Shown here: piece after piece, positions 43,702 to 51,875 of the stretch
How positions within the stretch are numbered: the stretch's first letter is position 1
Layout of the letters: every line of letters starts with the position of its first letter
Source of the DNA: Vibrio diazotrophicus
Lineage (GTDB): Bacteria; Pseudomonadota; Gammaproteobacteria; Enterobacterales; Vibrionaceae
Assembly: GCF_038452265.1 (NCBI RefSeq)
Contig: NZ_CP151842.1
Span: forward strand, 496,001 to 560,000
DNA length: 64,000 nt
Direction of reading: 5' to 3'
Position numbers and translations under genes: made by a program
The notes under the pieces: model-generated
What the model was told of the DNA's origin: nothing
What the model saw: only the letters and a program-made list of their open reading frames with translations
Database searches by the model: none

Positions 43702-44727
43702 TTATTTGTCTCCGCTCCATAGTGCATTTTGAGGTGGTAGGTTAGGCTCACGCTGCGATTTGTCTTGTTGAGCGAGTTTCTTCCAACGCTTCATCCCTTT
43801 ATGAGAACGCAATTGTGGGTTAGCGATTTCGTCTACCGCGAAGTTAAGCAGTGCCAGACCAGTGACGAGTAACGTCAGTGATAAACATGGAGCTAACAGT
43901 TCCCACCAAGCGCCAACCAACATAGATGAAGAGGTTTGCACGTTGTAAAGCATGATGCCCCAACTGATGGTGTTCGGATCACCCAGACCGAGGAAGGAGA
44001 TAGTGGCTTCCATCATCACTGCGTACATTACTGAGCCGATAAAGCTTGCGCCGACAATAGAGATAAGGTTTGGCAGGATTTCAACGAAGATAATGCGCCA
44101 TGAACTCTCACCTAATACTTCAGCCGCTTTTACAAACTCTTTTTCACGCAGTGCAAGTGTCTGAGCTCGCACAACTCGGGCACCCCATGCCCAGGAGGTA
44201 CACCCGATAATGAGGGAAATGGTCAGTGGGCCAGCTTCACCAATGAAAGCGGCAACCACGAACAACAGTGGGTACTGAGGGATAACCAACATGATATTCA
44301 TTGCTGCGGTTAAGAAGTCATCCACCTTGCCACCGAAGTAGCCCGCTGAAACACCAATGATGGTTGCCAAGAAACAAACGGTGATACCTGCACCGAAACC
44401 TACTGCTAGAGATACGCGTGCGCCGTAAGCAACTTGTGACCAAACATCGCGTCCCATGCGTGTTGTACCTAGTGTGTGATCCGCTTTCTTTGACATAGTC
44501 AGAGTTCGTCTGTCTGTCGCCAAATTTTCAGCAACCCAGCCATTTGGGTCACTTTTGGCAGCTTTTACAATAAACGACGGGTATTCATGTGGGTTGCCAG
44601 TTCGTTTATCTGGTGCGTGTTTCGTGATCAGCGGTGCAGCAAGTGCGATGAACAAGAATACAGAGAGAATCGCGACACCTATCATGGCGACTCGGTTGCC
44701 TGATAACAGTTTCCAAAGTGCTTTCAT
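43702..44727 (-). CDS. Chitin-oligosaccharide ABC transporter permease (DppC type)
   Basis: Inner-membrane permease of 341 residues with an N-terminal cytoplasmic and first membrane segment, then the periplasmic loop and five further membrane segments typical of DppC/OppC. The EAA loop reads AEVLGESSWRIIFVEILPNL (about residues 207-226), which contacts the ATPases. GGAGG lies upstream of the ATG, and only two bases separate it from the DppB-type permease. A charged C-terminal tail (RWKKLAQQDKSQREPN) extends beyond the usual family end. Confidence 0.88.
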   Translation of the reverse strand: MKALWKLLSGNRVAMIGVAILSVFLFIALAAPLITKHAPDKRTGNPHEYPSFIVKAAKSDPNGWVAENLATDRRTLTMSKKADHTLGTTRMGRDVWSQVAYGARVSLAVGFGAGITVCFLATIIGVSAGYFGGKVDDFLTAAMNIMLVIPQYPLLFVVAAFIGEAGPLTISLIIGCTSWAWGARVVRAQTLALREKEFVKAAEVLGESSWRIIFVEILPNLISIVGASFIGSVMYAVMMEATISFLGLGDPNTISWGIMLYNVQTSSSMLVGAWWELLAPCLSLTLLVTGLALLNFAVDEIANPQLRSHKGMKRWKKLAQQDKSQREPNLPPQNALWSGDK

Positions 44728-44729
44728 GA

Positions 44730-45716
44730 TTATTTACCTCCCTTACGTAGACGAGGGTCGAGTACGACATACAGCATGTCTGCGAGCAGGTTAAAGAACA
44801 GCATAAACAGAGTCATGATAAGAAGTTGGCCTTGTAGAACTTGGTAGTCACGAGATGTAATAGCGTTAAACAGAACCGTACCAAGACCTGGGTAGTTGAA
44901 AATGATTTCGATAATGAGCTGACCACCGATAGCCATACCTAGTGACATTGAAAGCGCAGTGACACTTGGCAGTAATGCGTTACGAGCTGCGTAGTTGAAT
45001 ACAACGCGGTTTTCACTCAAGCCTTTGCCTTTCGCCATCGTGATGTAGTCTTCAGCAAGCAGGTTAATCATGTTGTTACGCATGTTGACCAAGAAACCGC
45101 CGATTTGAACGATAGAGGCACAGATAAGTGGCAATACTGCGTGGTAACCGACATCTTTAATAAATGTCCAGCTTGTCCAGTCAGGCATGGTACCGGCTGT
45201 GTATGCGTAACCCGTTGGGAACCATTTCAAGCCGATAGCAAAAATGAACATGGCAAGCATGGCGATAACCACTTGAGGAACCGCTTGAATAACCAGCATA
45301 CCCGGAGTGATGAAGGTGTCGTAACGGCTACCGCGTTTCCACGCAGCAAAGATGCCGAGAATTGAGCCGATTGAGAAAGAGATAATGACGGCAGTACCGG
45401 CAAGGAAAAGTGACCAGCCAAATGCACCACTTAAAAGATCATTAACGCTCAAAGGGTAGAACTTAATTGAAGTACCCAGCTCCCAGCTAAAGATACTTTT
45501 CATGTATACGGCATATTCCACGTACCAAGGTCCGCCGACGAAGCCTAGTAGCTCCTTCATTGCGGCGATACGCTCAGGTGTTACCTGTGTTGTTGCGTTA
45601 GCAAACATCATGGTAACTGGGTCACCAGGCATTGCTCGTGGAATAATGAAATTGATGGTGGCTGCAACGAGCAGCGCGGCAAAATAAAATGACAAACGTC
45701 TTAAAAAATAACCCAT
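44730..45716 (-). CDS. Chitin-oligosaccharide ABC transporter permease (DppB type)
   Basis: Inner-membrane permease of 328 residues. It shows six hydrophobic segments beginning FLRRLSFYFAALLVAATINF, the N-terminal PGDP motif and C-terminal signature FNYPGLGTVLFNAITSRDYQVLQG of DppB/OppB proteins. An AAGGTG ribosome binding site precedes ATG. It follows the binding-protein gene after 144 bp holding two hairpins. Partner of the DppC-type permease. Confidence 0.88.
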   Translation of the reverse strand: MGYFLRRLSFYFAALLVAATINFIIPRAMPGDPVTMMFANATTQVTPERIAAMKELLGFVGGPWYVEYAVYMKSIFSWELGTSIKFYPLSVNDLLSGAFGWSLFLAGTAVIISFSIGSILGIFAAWKRGSRYDTFITPGMLVIQAVPQVVIAMLAMFIFAIGLKWFPTGYAYTAGTMPDWTSWTFIKDVGYHAVLPLICASIVQIGGFLVNMRNNMINLLAEDYITMAKGKGLSENRVVFNYAARNALLPSVTALSMSLGMAIGGQLIIEIIFNYPGLGTVLFNAITSRDYQVLQGQLLIMTLFMLFFNLLADMLYVVLDPRLRKGGK

Positions 45717-45772
45717 AACTTACACCTTACTCACCCGATATTTGTTTACGTGCTAGCGAAATTTAGAGCGAG

Positions 45773-45847
45773 AAATCCCCTGACGCATGGCGCCATCTGT
45801 TTTTCAAATAGTGGGGATTTAAATAGGCGGCGCACGAAGTACGCCGC
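45773..45847 (-). repeat. Two hairpins between binding-protein and permease genes
   Basis: On the minus strand a 9-bp GC-rich stem (GCGGCGTAC-TTC-GTGCGCCGC, 45827-45847, one G-T pair) begins 13 bp after the stop. A second pair of arms, AAATCCCC / GGGGATTT (45813-45820 with 45773-45780), encloses 32 bp. There is no T tract. They probably protect the binding-protein mRNA 3' end and lower downstream expression. Confidence 0.65.
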
Positions 45848-45860
45848 AAAGAACTAACGT

Positions 45861-47531
45861 TTACTTAACTGGTTTTAGGTCCAGTACGTGAAGTAGACGT
45901 TCTGGGATACCAGCCCATACGCTTGGACGACCTTTCGGGTTGTCTTCGCTCCACCAACCAGTGAATCGAGTGGTGTTGTACTGGTACATCCAAGCGCCTG
46001 ACAATACAGGGATAGTAACTTGGTTTTCAGCGATGATTTTCTGAATACCGTGAGCAATTTGTACCTGCTCGTTCTTATCTGCTGTTTTGTAGAAGCTATC
46101 TAGTAGACCGTCTAGCTTGTCGTTTTTGTAGAAGTGCATTGCGAAGCGAGGCATACCTTCACCACCTTGAAGTGCTGAGTGATATGCACTGTTCCAGTAT
46201 AGGTAAGGGTCAGCACCGTGGAAGTAGTTTGTGTATGCTACGTCGTAAGTACCTTTCAGCATTGCTTCGTTGTAAACAGCAAACTCAGGAGTACGAGCTT
46301 TCGCTTGGATACCCACTTCATTAAGCTGTTCTACTGCAAGTTGAACTGTGTTGTTGAAGTCAGTCCAACCGTTTGGAGATTGAATCAGTAACTCAAAAGA
46401 TTTACCTGAAGGCGTGTCGACGAAGCCGTCACCGTTCACATCTTTAAAGCCTGCTTTAGCTAGAAGTGCTTTTGCACCTTCAGCATTGTAAGTGTTAAAG
46501 CCTTTGTACTTGCTGTGTACTTCTTCATCAGACCAAGCTTCAAATGCATAACCTAAACCAGACGCGAAGTCGTTCACTGTACCGCCACCGTAGAACGCGA
46601 TGTCGATAATGGTTTGACGGTCAATCGCCATGGAGAATGCGCGACGGAAATCTACATTGTTCAGAGCTTCTTGTTTTGCTGGATCTGGGTTTTTGAAGTT
46701 AACCACAAACGCTTGAGTACCAGATGCTGGGTACCAGTAGTGGTGGTTAGGGCTTGCTGCTGCGTAAGTACGGTCAATGTCAGGAATGAATGATGAAGTC
46801 CAATCCAGCTCAGAGTTCACGACTTTACCTAATAGCTGATCGTTGTTTGCGATTTGTGGAACGCGTAAACAGTCAACTTCTAGGTTTGCTGCATCCCAGT
46901 AGTTAGGGTTACGGCACTGAATGTAAAGTTGCGGAGTGAAGGTGTCGATTTCAGTAAACGGACCAGTACCAACAGGGTTTTCATTGGTGAAAGTGGTAGG
47001 TTCTTTGACATCTTTCCAGATGTGCTCAGCTACGATTGGAACAAGCGAAATTTCGTATGGTACGTTTGAGTTCGCTTCAGTCAGTTCGAAGCGTACGGTG
47101 TATTCATTTACTCTCTCTACACTCTTAACCCATTTGTTGATACCGCGTTGGTCAAGCTCAGGTTTATTCTTCAGTAATTGGTAAGAAAATAGGATGTCAT
47201 CTGCAGTAAACGCTTGGCCATCAGACCATTTCACGCCTTTACGAACGTTAAATGTCACGCTCATTAGGTCGTCAGCCATTTTGTAGCTTTCTGCAAGACG
47301 CATCACAGGAGTGTTGCCTTTCATCTCGTTGAAAACCACTAATGGCTCATAGATGAAATCTGTGGTTGTACGTAGGTTTGTTGCTAAGTACGGGTTGAAG
47401 TTACGAACCATAGTTGGGTAGAAATCAGGTACTATGGTTAGCTCACTGCGTGCTAGGGCAGGAGCTGAGACGCTAATTGCTCCAGCGATAACGGCTGTTG
47501 CGAGTGCTGTCTTTTTAATATTGGCAAGCAT
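45861..47531 (-). CDS. cbp: Periplasmic chitin-oligosaccharide binding protein (CBP)
   Basis: Solute-binding protein of the oligopeptide family (SBP_bac_5) that binds (GlcNAc)n in the periplasm. In V. cholerae it also holds ChiS inactive until loaded. The 556-residue precursor has a signal peptide (MLANIKKTALATAVIAGAIS, cut near SAPALA-RSELTIVPDF). The family core is visible in SYKMADDLMSVTFNVRKGVKWSDGQ-type sequence (about residues 83-106) and in NPVGTGPFTEI. AAGGAAC precedes the ATG. First gene of the chitin operon; upstream is the 0.8-kb regulatory gap with paired direct repeats, and chiS lies beyond on the same strand. Confidence 0.93.
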   Translation of the reverse strand: MLANIKKTALATAVIAGAISVSAPALARSELTIVPDFYPTMVRNFNPYLATNLRTTTDFIYEPLVVFNEMKGNTPVMRLAESYKMADDLMSVTFNVRKGVKWSDGQAFTADDILFSYQLLKNKPELDQRGINKWVKSVERVNEYTVRFELTEANSNVPYEISLVPIVAEHIWKDVKEPTTFTNENPVGTGPFTEIDTFTPQLYIQCRNPNYWDAANLEVDCLRVPQIANNDQLLGKVVNSELDWTSSFIPDIDRTYAAASPNHHYWYPASGTQAFVVNFKNPDPAKQEALNNVDFRRAFSMAIDRQTIIDIAFYGGGTVNDFASGLGYAFEAWSDEEVHSKYKGFNTYNAEGAKALLAKAGFKDVNGDGFVDTPSGKSFELLIQSPNGWTDFNNTVQLAVEQLNEVGIQAKARTPEFAVYNEAMLKGTYDVAYTNYFHGADPYLYWNSAYHSALQGGEGMPRFAMHFYKNDKLDGLLDSFYKTADKNEQVQIAHGIQKIIAENQVTIPVLSGAWMYQYNTTRFTGWWSEDNPKGRPSVWAGIPERLLHVLDLKPVK

Positions 47532-47708
47532 AGCTGTTCCTTACTGTTTGCTTCATTTCACGAATGGATATGAATGTCATCATGGGATGAACAATTTCCA
47601 AAGGTTTACCTCATATTGAGTTCCACCAGCGGAGGAGCAGGGGGAATATGAGTGGCCTGTAAACCGTTGGCTGAGGTAAGAAAACACTTTGTACGAACAT
47701 TTAGCAAT

Positions 47709-47766
47709 TCCATTTCTCGTTAAAAACGTCAAAACTCATCCATTCTCCGTCATTAACGTCAAAACT
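47709..47766 (-). promoter_or_regulatory. Paired 28-bp direct repeats upstream of cbp, candidate ChiS sites
   Basis: On the minus strand, 47766-47739 and 47736-47709 both begin AGTTTTGACGTT (12 of 12 identical) and end AATGGA; overall 22 of 28 bases agree. The start-to-start distance is 30 bp, close to three helical turns, so both copies face nearly the same side of the helix. V. cholerae ChiS binds directly to two sites in the equivalent promoter. No good -35 hexamer is seen after the repeats, as expected for an activator-dependent promoter. Confidence 0.6.
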
Positions 47767-47969
47767 TGTTATGGTTGATGATGTTTTAACCGTTTAATGT
47801 CAGTGGTAAAAACTTCTTTGCTGTGTGTTTTTTGCTCATTAGTTAGTGGTTGCTTACTTTTGGTTTCCTGTTTTGATTGGTTTTGGTTTTATTTTCAATA
47901 AAGTGAGATTATTGTCACTACCGCTTTCCTCCGTTAATTTGTCTGTGTAAATTAATTCTGGCGAATTGT

Positions 47970-47985
47970 TGTGATTCAAATCCCA
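47970..47985. promoter_or_regulatory. CRP-like site upstream of cbp
   Basis: TGTGA-N6-TCCCA matches nine of the ten conserved bases of the CRP consensus TGTGA-N6-TCACA. It lies about 200 bp upstream of the direct repeats, far for direct activation at a class I or II position. Chitin genes are known to depend on cAMP-CRP in Vibrio. Confidence 0.4.
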
Positions 47986-48271
47986 CAGCCAAACAATTTC
48001 TTCTTTTTTAGCTAATGATAGGGGCTTTCTGGGGCTGGAAGTGGATTAATTCTAACGACAATAACTAAAAATAAATGCATTAATTTTCTTCGTAAATTAA
48101 CTTAAGTGAAACGTGTCTACAGCATGGTTAAGTTTGAACTCTAGGTTACTGATATGAAGTCTGGAGTGCCTCTAAAGAACGCTGATGGTCGCTTTTGTAG
48201 TGAAGTCCTCTAGCTAAGAGTCTTACCGAAGAGGGTGAGAATGGGTGGGACGTGTTTTAATTAACACGTAT

Positions 48272-48293
48272 AAAAAAGCCCACGTTAGTGGGC
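48272..48293 (-). terminator. Terminator after chiS
   Basis: On the minus strand, GCCCAC-TAAC-GTGGGC followed by TTTTTT, 33 bp after the chiS stop. Confidence 0.92.
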
Positions 48294-48326
48294 TATTAGA
48301 GTTGATGATTATCGCTGCTAATGGTG

Positions 48327-51300
48327 TTACATAGCAGCGATAAGTTTCTGCAACTTGTTACGCAGGGCTTCAAGGTGAGTGCGCTCTGACCCCTGCTCAT
48401 TGTGATGCTCAAGGATGTAATCGAGCGAGTTTAGTACGGTACGCCAGCGTGGGGTTTTCGGCAGCGTTTCGATACGCAGATACTTGTCGAGTGTACGTGT
48501 TTGTAATGTACTTCTGTCCAAGTAAACACGCCACAGTCCGCTTTGTTCTGCAAAAGTGAACTTGGTTTGGCCGGGAGCTTTCTCCCAGTAGTTGAGTGCG
48601 CTTGTCATCGCATCAACAAGCACTGCACGCATAAGCTCTTGCTTGGATTGATTGTCGCCTTCGGCTTTATCTGCAATTCTGGTAAACTCTCCGCCTAACT
48701 CTTTAAGTTGCTGCAGTCTTTCTTTATCGCCACTAAACGCATAACTCGATAGGGCATCAACCGCTGTTTCTAGGTTATGTATTCTTTGTGCGCTCTGAGC
48801 ACCGCCAATATTTAAAATATAAATCGCCTGCATACCAGAGCCTTTAGGGAGCTTTAGAATATCCGCTGGTAAATGAAGGCGTGAATCACCAACAAAAATA
48901 TCGACTTCGCCACAATAGTGTTCTTGAGTAATATTGAGATGTTTATGGGAAAACAGCTCTTCAGCACTAGAACGTTTCAGCTGCTCTTGTGTGCGCTTAA
49001 ACAGTCTGGATGCCGCTTGGTTAGCGAACAGAACTTTATTGTTTTCTTTGAGGCACACAATGGCTTCTGGTGCAGATTCTAACTGTTCCAGCAATCGTTC
49101 TTGTGTTTCGAGTAAATCAGCTTCGACGACATTTCTCTGCTTGAGTTCGTTTTGCAACTCAAGATTTTCCAATCGCCGTTGTTCTGCCTGACTTGCGGCC
49201 ATATGAGCATGAATCCTAGCTGCTAACTCTTTTTTATTGAACGGTTTTGACAGATAGTCATTCGCGCCAGCGGCAAAGCCTCTCAAGCGATCTTCTGTTT
49301 GATTCAGCGCAGTAAGCATGATGATAGGTAAATCGGTGAGGCTGTATTTTTCTCTTAGCTTTTCACACACTTGGTAACCACTCATGCCCGGCATCATGAT
49401 ATCGAGCAGCAGTAGCTCTGGCTTTTCGTTCTCAACGGCCCTTAGCACTTCGTTACCATCAGCAACGGTACGTACGCGATAACCTTCCAAGCGTAAGAAG
49501 CTGTCCAGAATTCGCAGGTTTACAGGTTCGTCATCGGCAACCAGCAGTAACGGTCCGTCACTGTTCTCCGGCAAATTGCTGGTATCGGGCAGCTCAACCT
49601 CTCCAACTTCAAGTACTTGGTAGTGAGGCTGTTCAGTCAGTCTCGCGCGCTCAATATCTTCTGCCGAAGCAATAGGCAGCGTGAAGCTGAATGTTGTACC
49701 AACCAGCGGTTGGCTGCTGACATAAAGAGTGCCGTTCATCAGTTCAATCAGTTGTCGGCTAATCGATAAGCCTAAACCTGAACCTTGGCGATAGCGGTTA
49801 GTTTCTACGGTTCCTTGGATGAGCGGTTCAAAGATATGTTCCAACTGCTCGGCGGGAATGCCTTGACCGGTATCGACAACTTGGACGCGAACCTGATCAT
49901 CAATTTGAGAAGCAGAGATAACAATCTTACCTTCCGACGTATATTTGATCGCGTTACCAATCAGGTTATACAGCACTTGCTCTAAACGCTGCGGATCTGC
50001 GGAAACCCAGAACTGATTGTCTGAAATTTGATTGATGATTCTTATAGGCTTCTTACCCAACAGGTGGTTAGAGAGTTCTAACACCAAGCGCGTTGAGCTG
50101 GACAGATCAACCGCATCACACTGAATATCCAAGTCGCCATAACGCATCTTATGGTAGTCGAGTAAGTTATCGACCAGTCGAGCAAGGCGTTGTCCACTGG
50201 TGGCAATAATATCCAACTGATATTTGTGATCAGAAGTAATAGGACCGTTAGCGCCGGATATTAAGGCTTCTGCAATACCAATCATGCCGTGCAGAGGAGT
50301 TCTCAGCTCGTGAGAGGTTGTGGCCAGAAATTCATCTTTCAGCTTGTTCGCAAGTTGCAGTTCATCGTTTTGTTTTCTAATGATTTGGATGTTTTTTTCC
50401 AATTCACTGTTTTGCGATTTGATGAGTTGGATTTTTTCACGGATAGAACGCTGCATACGTTCAAAGCTCACCGCAAGACGACCAATCTCATCTTTACGAT
50501 CGGTATTAATCATACTTTCATCGAGATCTCCAGCGGATGCTCGTTCAGCTGCCCACGTTAGTCTTAACAGTGGTGAAGTAATGAAGTTTGAAAGCATGTG
50601 TGACGCGATAACCACTAGCACGATGGCGGTCAGCATGGCAAAAATGAACAGTTTTTCTAACTGGTTTACGCGCGCAAAAGCCTCTTTTTCGGGCAGTTCT
50701 ACGACAATAGCCCAATGTGTGCTGTTTAGGTTGATCGGAGCATAAGCTGCGATATTTTTTTCACCAACGGCGTCAGTGTAGGTACCTACTTCTTTCTTGC
50801 CAGATAAGGCTAAATTTATGACTTCACGACTTTTATCTATATCGTCTTGTAGGTAAGAAAGCGTTCGGGAGCGGTGATCTGGCCCGACAAGAAGCGTCTG
50901 CATTGGTGAGTTGTTGCTATCAGCGATGAGTTTGGTGATTCCCTTGTTTGGCAGGCGGAACATCGCATAGCTGTGTAGATAACCTTGTTGAATGATCGGT
51001 GCGCCAAACCAGGCGTATTGTTGTCCGTTTTCCTCAACAAAATCGGAAAGAATGACAGGGGTAAAATCTTCGTTGTTTTTTCTCTGTTCGGAAACAGTTT
51101 CTTCTAAGCGCTGAAAGGTCTGACCTAAGTTCGCGTCTTTGAATTTTCCGCTAAACAGGTTGGTACCGTACTCTTCGTTTTTATTGATTGAGTAAGTGAT
51201 ATTCCCTTGTAAATCGACCAATAAAATATCATCAAAATCAGAGCGTTTGAGCAGTTCCATGTATGCCCAGTGATAGCGTTTATGCAAAAGGCGGTAACGC

Positions 51301-51713
51301 TCACTTCCGACATAGCTGCTGGATTGAGGTAACACCGACGTTTTGACCTGATCTCCGGAACCTAAGATATAGCGCTGTTGAGCGTTCTCTCTGGCTTGTT
51401 CTATGTTTTCGCCCAAACGTGTAAAAGCATTGACTAGGCCATAAAATCGTCCACCACTGGCATAGGCGAGTTCTGAGCGGACAAAACCCATCACCTCAGA
51501 CTCTTTGGCGCTGAGGTAGTCGATAACTTGTTGTTGTTTGGTGTCCCGAACTGACAGCAGGTGGGAGGTACTTTGTTCTTGAAGATCGTCAATATGAGAC
51601 TTCAAGAAGAAAATAGCTGTGACAGTCAGAGGAGTAATGCTGAGAACCAGAAAGGCCAGCATCAAGGTGTTTTGTAAGCGTTTAAACTTTTGCCTGCGAT
51701 AAAACCTGAACAT
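48327..51713 (-). CDS. chiS: Chitin catabolic cascade hybrid sensor kinase ChiS
   Basis: Membrane sensor that controls chitin use. Periplasmic CBP keeps it off; oligosaccharide-loaded CBP releases it, and V. cholerae ChiS then binds the operon promoter directly. From ATG at 51713 the protein has 1128 residues (about 1129 in V. cholerae) and begins MFRFYRRQKFKRLQNTLMLAF. Order: membrane segment (about 16-38), large periplasmic domain, second membrane segment (about 370-392), HAMP, histidine kinase with SHELRTPLHGMIG (His468), ATPase motifs (GSGLGLSISRQLIELMNG), receiver with LLLLDIMMPG (Asp771), a PAS-like region and a basic C-terminal domain that binds DNA in V. cholerae. His468 and Asp771 are each one off the V. 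cholerae numbers I recall. The 46-residue longer frame to 51851 is rejected: it reads through a leader hairpin and lacks family similarity. Ribosome binding site is weak. Confidence 0.94.
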   Translation of the reverse strand: MFRFYRRQKFKRLQNTLMLAFLVLSITPLTVTAIFFLKSHIDDLQEQSTSHLLSVRDTKQQQVIDYLSAKESEVMGFVRSELAYASGGRFYGLVNAFTRLGENIEQARENAQQRYILGSGDQVKTSVLPQSSSYVGSERYRLLHKRYHWAYMELLKRSDFDDILLVDLQGNITYSINKNEEYGTNLFSGKFKDANLGQTFQRLEETVSEQRKNNEDFTPVILSDFVEENGQQYAWFGAPIIQQGYLHSYAMFRLPNKGITKLIADSNNSPMQTLLVGPDHRSRTLSYLQDDIDKSREVINLALSGKKEVGTYTDAVGEKNIAAYAPINLNSTHWAIVVELPEKEAFARVNQLEKLFIFAMLTAIVLVVIASHMLSNFITSPLLRLTWAAERASAGDLDESMINTDRKDEIGRLAVSFERMQRSIREKIQLIKSQNSELEKNIQIIRKQNDELQLANKLKDEFLATTSHELRTPLHGMIGIAEALISGANGPITSDHKYQLDIIATSGQRLARLVDNLLDYHKMRYGDLDIQCDAVDLSSSTRLVLELSNHLLGKKPIRIINQISDNQFWVSADPQRLEQVLYNLIGNAIKYTSEGKIVISASQIDDQVRVQVVDTGQGIPAEQLEHIFEPLIQGTVETNRYRQGSGLGLSISRQLIELMNGTLYVSSQPLVGTTFSFTLPIASAEDIERARLTEQPHYQVLEVGEVELPDTSNLPENSDGPLLLVADDEPVNLRILDSFLRLEGYRVRTVADGNEVLRAVENEKPELLLLDIMMPGMSGYQVCEKLREKYSLTDLPIIMLTALNQTEDRLRGFAAGANDYLSKPFNKKELAARIHAHMAASQAEQRRLENLELQNELKQRNVVEADLLETQERLLEQLESAPEAIVCLKENNKVLFANQAASRLFKRTQEQLKRSSAEELFSHKHLNITQEHYCGEVDIFVGDSRLHLPADILKLPKGSGMQAIYILNIGGAQSAQRIHNLETAVDALSSYAFSGDKERLQQLKELGGEFTRIADKAEGDNQSKQELMRAVLVDAMTSALNYWEKAPGQTKFTFAEQSGLWRVYLDRSTLQTRTLDKYLRIETLPKTPRWRTVLNSLDYILEHHNEQGSERTHLEALRNKLQKLIAAM

Positions 51714-51736
51714 ATCAAAGAGAATTCTTTCAATGA

Positions 51737-51760
51737 AACTTGCAGGAAAACCTGCAAGTT
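51737..51760 (-). promoter_or_regulatory. Perfect hairpin in the chiS leader
   Basis: AACTTGCAGG-TTTT-CCTGCAAGTT is a perfect 10-bp stem ending 24 nt before the chiS ATG. No T tract follows, so it is not an ordinary rsmC terminator. It could mark the processed 5' end or limit chiS translation. Confidence 0.6.
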
Positions 51761-51875
51761 GTGTGATTGAGTAAAAACGGGTTACGCAGAAGTTAACAAG
51801 TTTTTTTTCTTTGACAAGTAAGTCCCACTTAAAGCGTGGACATAGGCTCATTTTTAACTAAATTATCACCAAGTG

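Larger units (their letters stand above)
47532..48326. other. Long gene-free regulatory region between chiS and cbp
   Basis: No convincing reading frame covers these 795 bp. From the cbp side it holds a leader of up to about 170 nt, two 28-bp direct repeats (47709-47766), an AGTGA-N8-TCACT dyad (47902-47919), a CRP-like site (47970-47985), a CGTGTT/AACACG dyad (48251-48268) and the chiS terminator. The stretch 48060-48250 shows nothing I can name. The length is unusual for this gene-dense window, so an unannotated small RNA is possible. Confidence 0.7.

Noticed and set aside
47902..47919. AGTGA-N8-TCACT read as a CRP site
   Set aside because: The half-sites are 8 bp apart instead of 6, so it does not fit CRP; kept only as an unexplained dyad.
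51714..51851. 46-residue N-terminal extension of chiS
   Set aside because: It reads through the leader hairpin, and V. cholerae ChiS begins at the MFRFYRR equivalent with matching His and Asp numbering.
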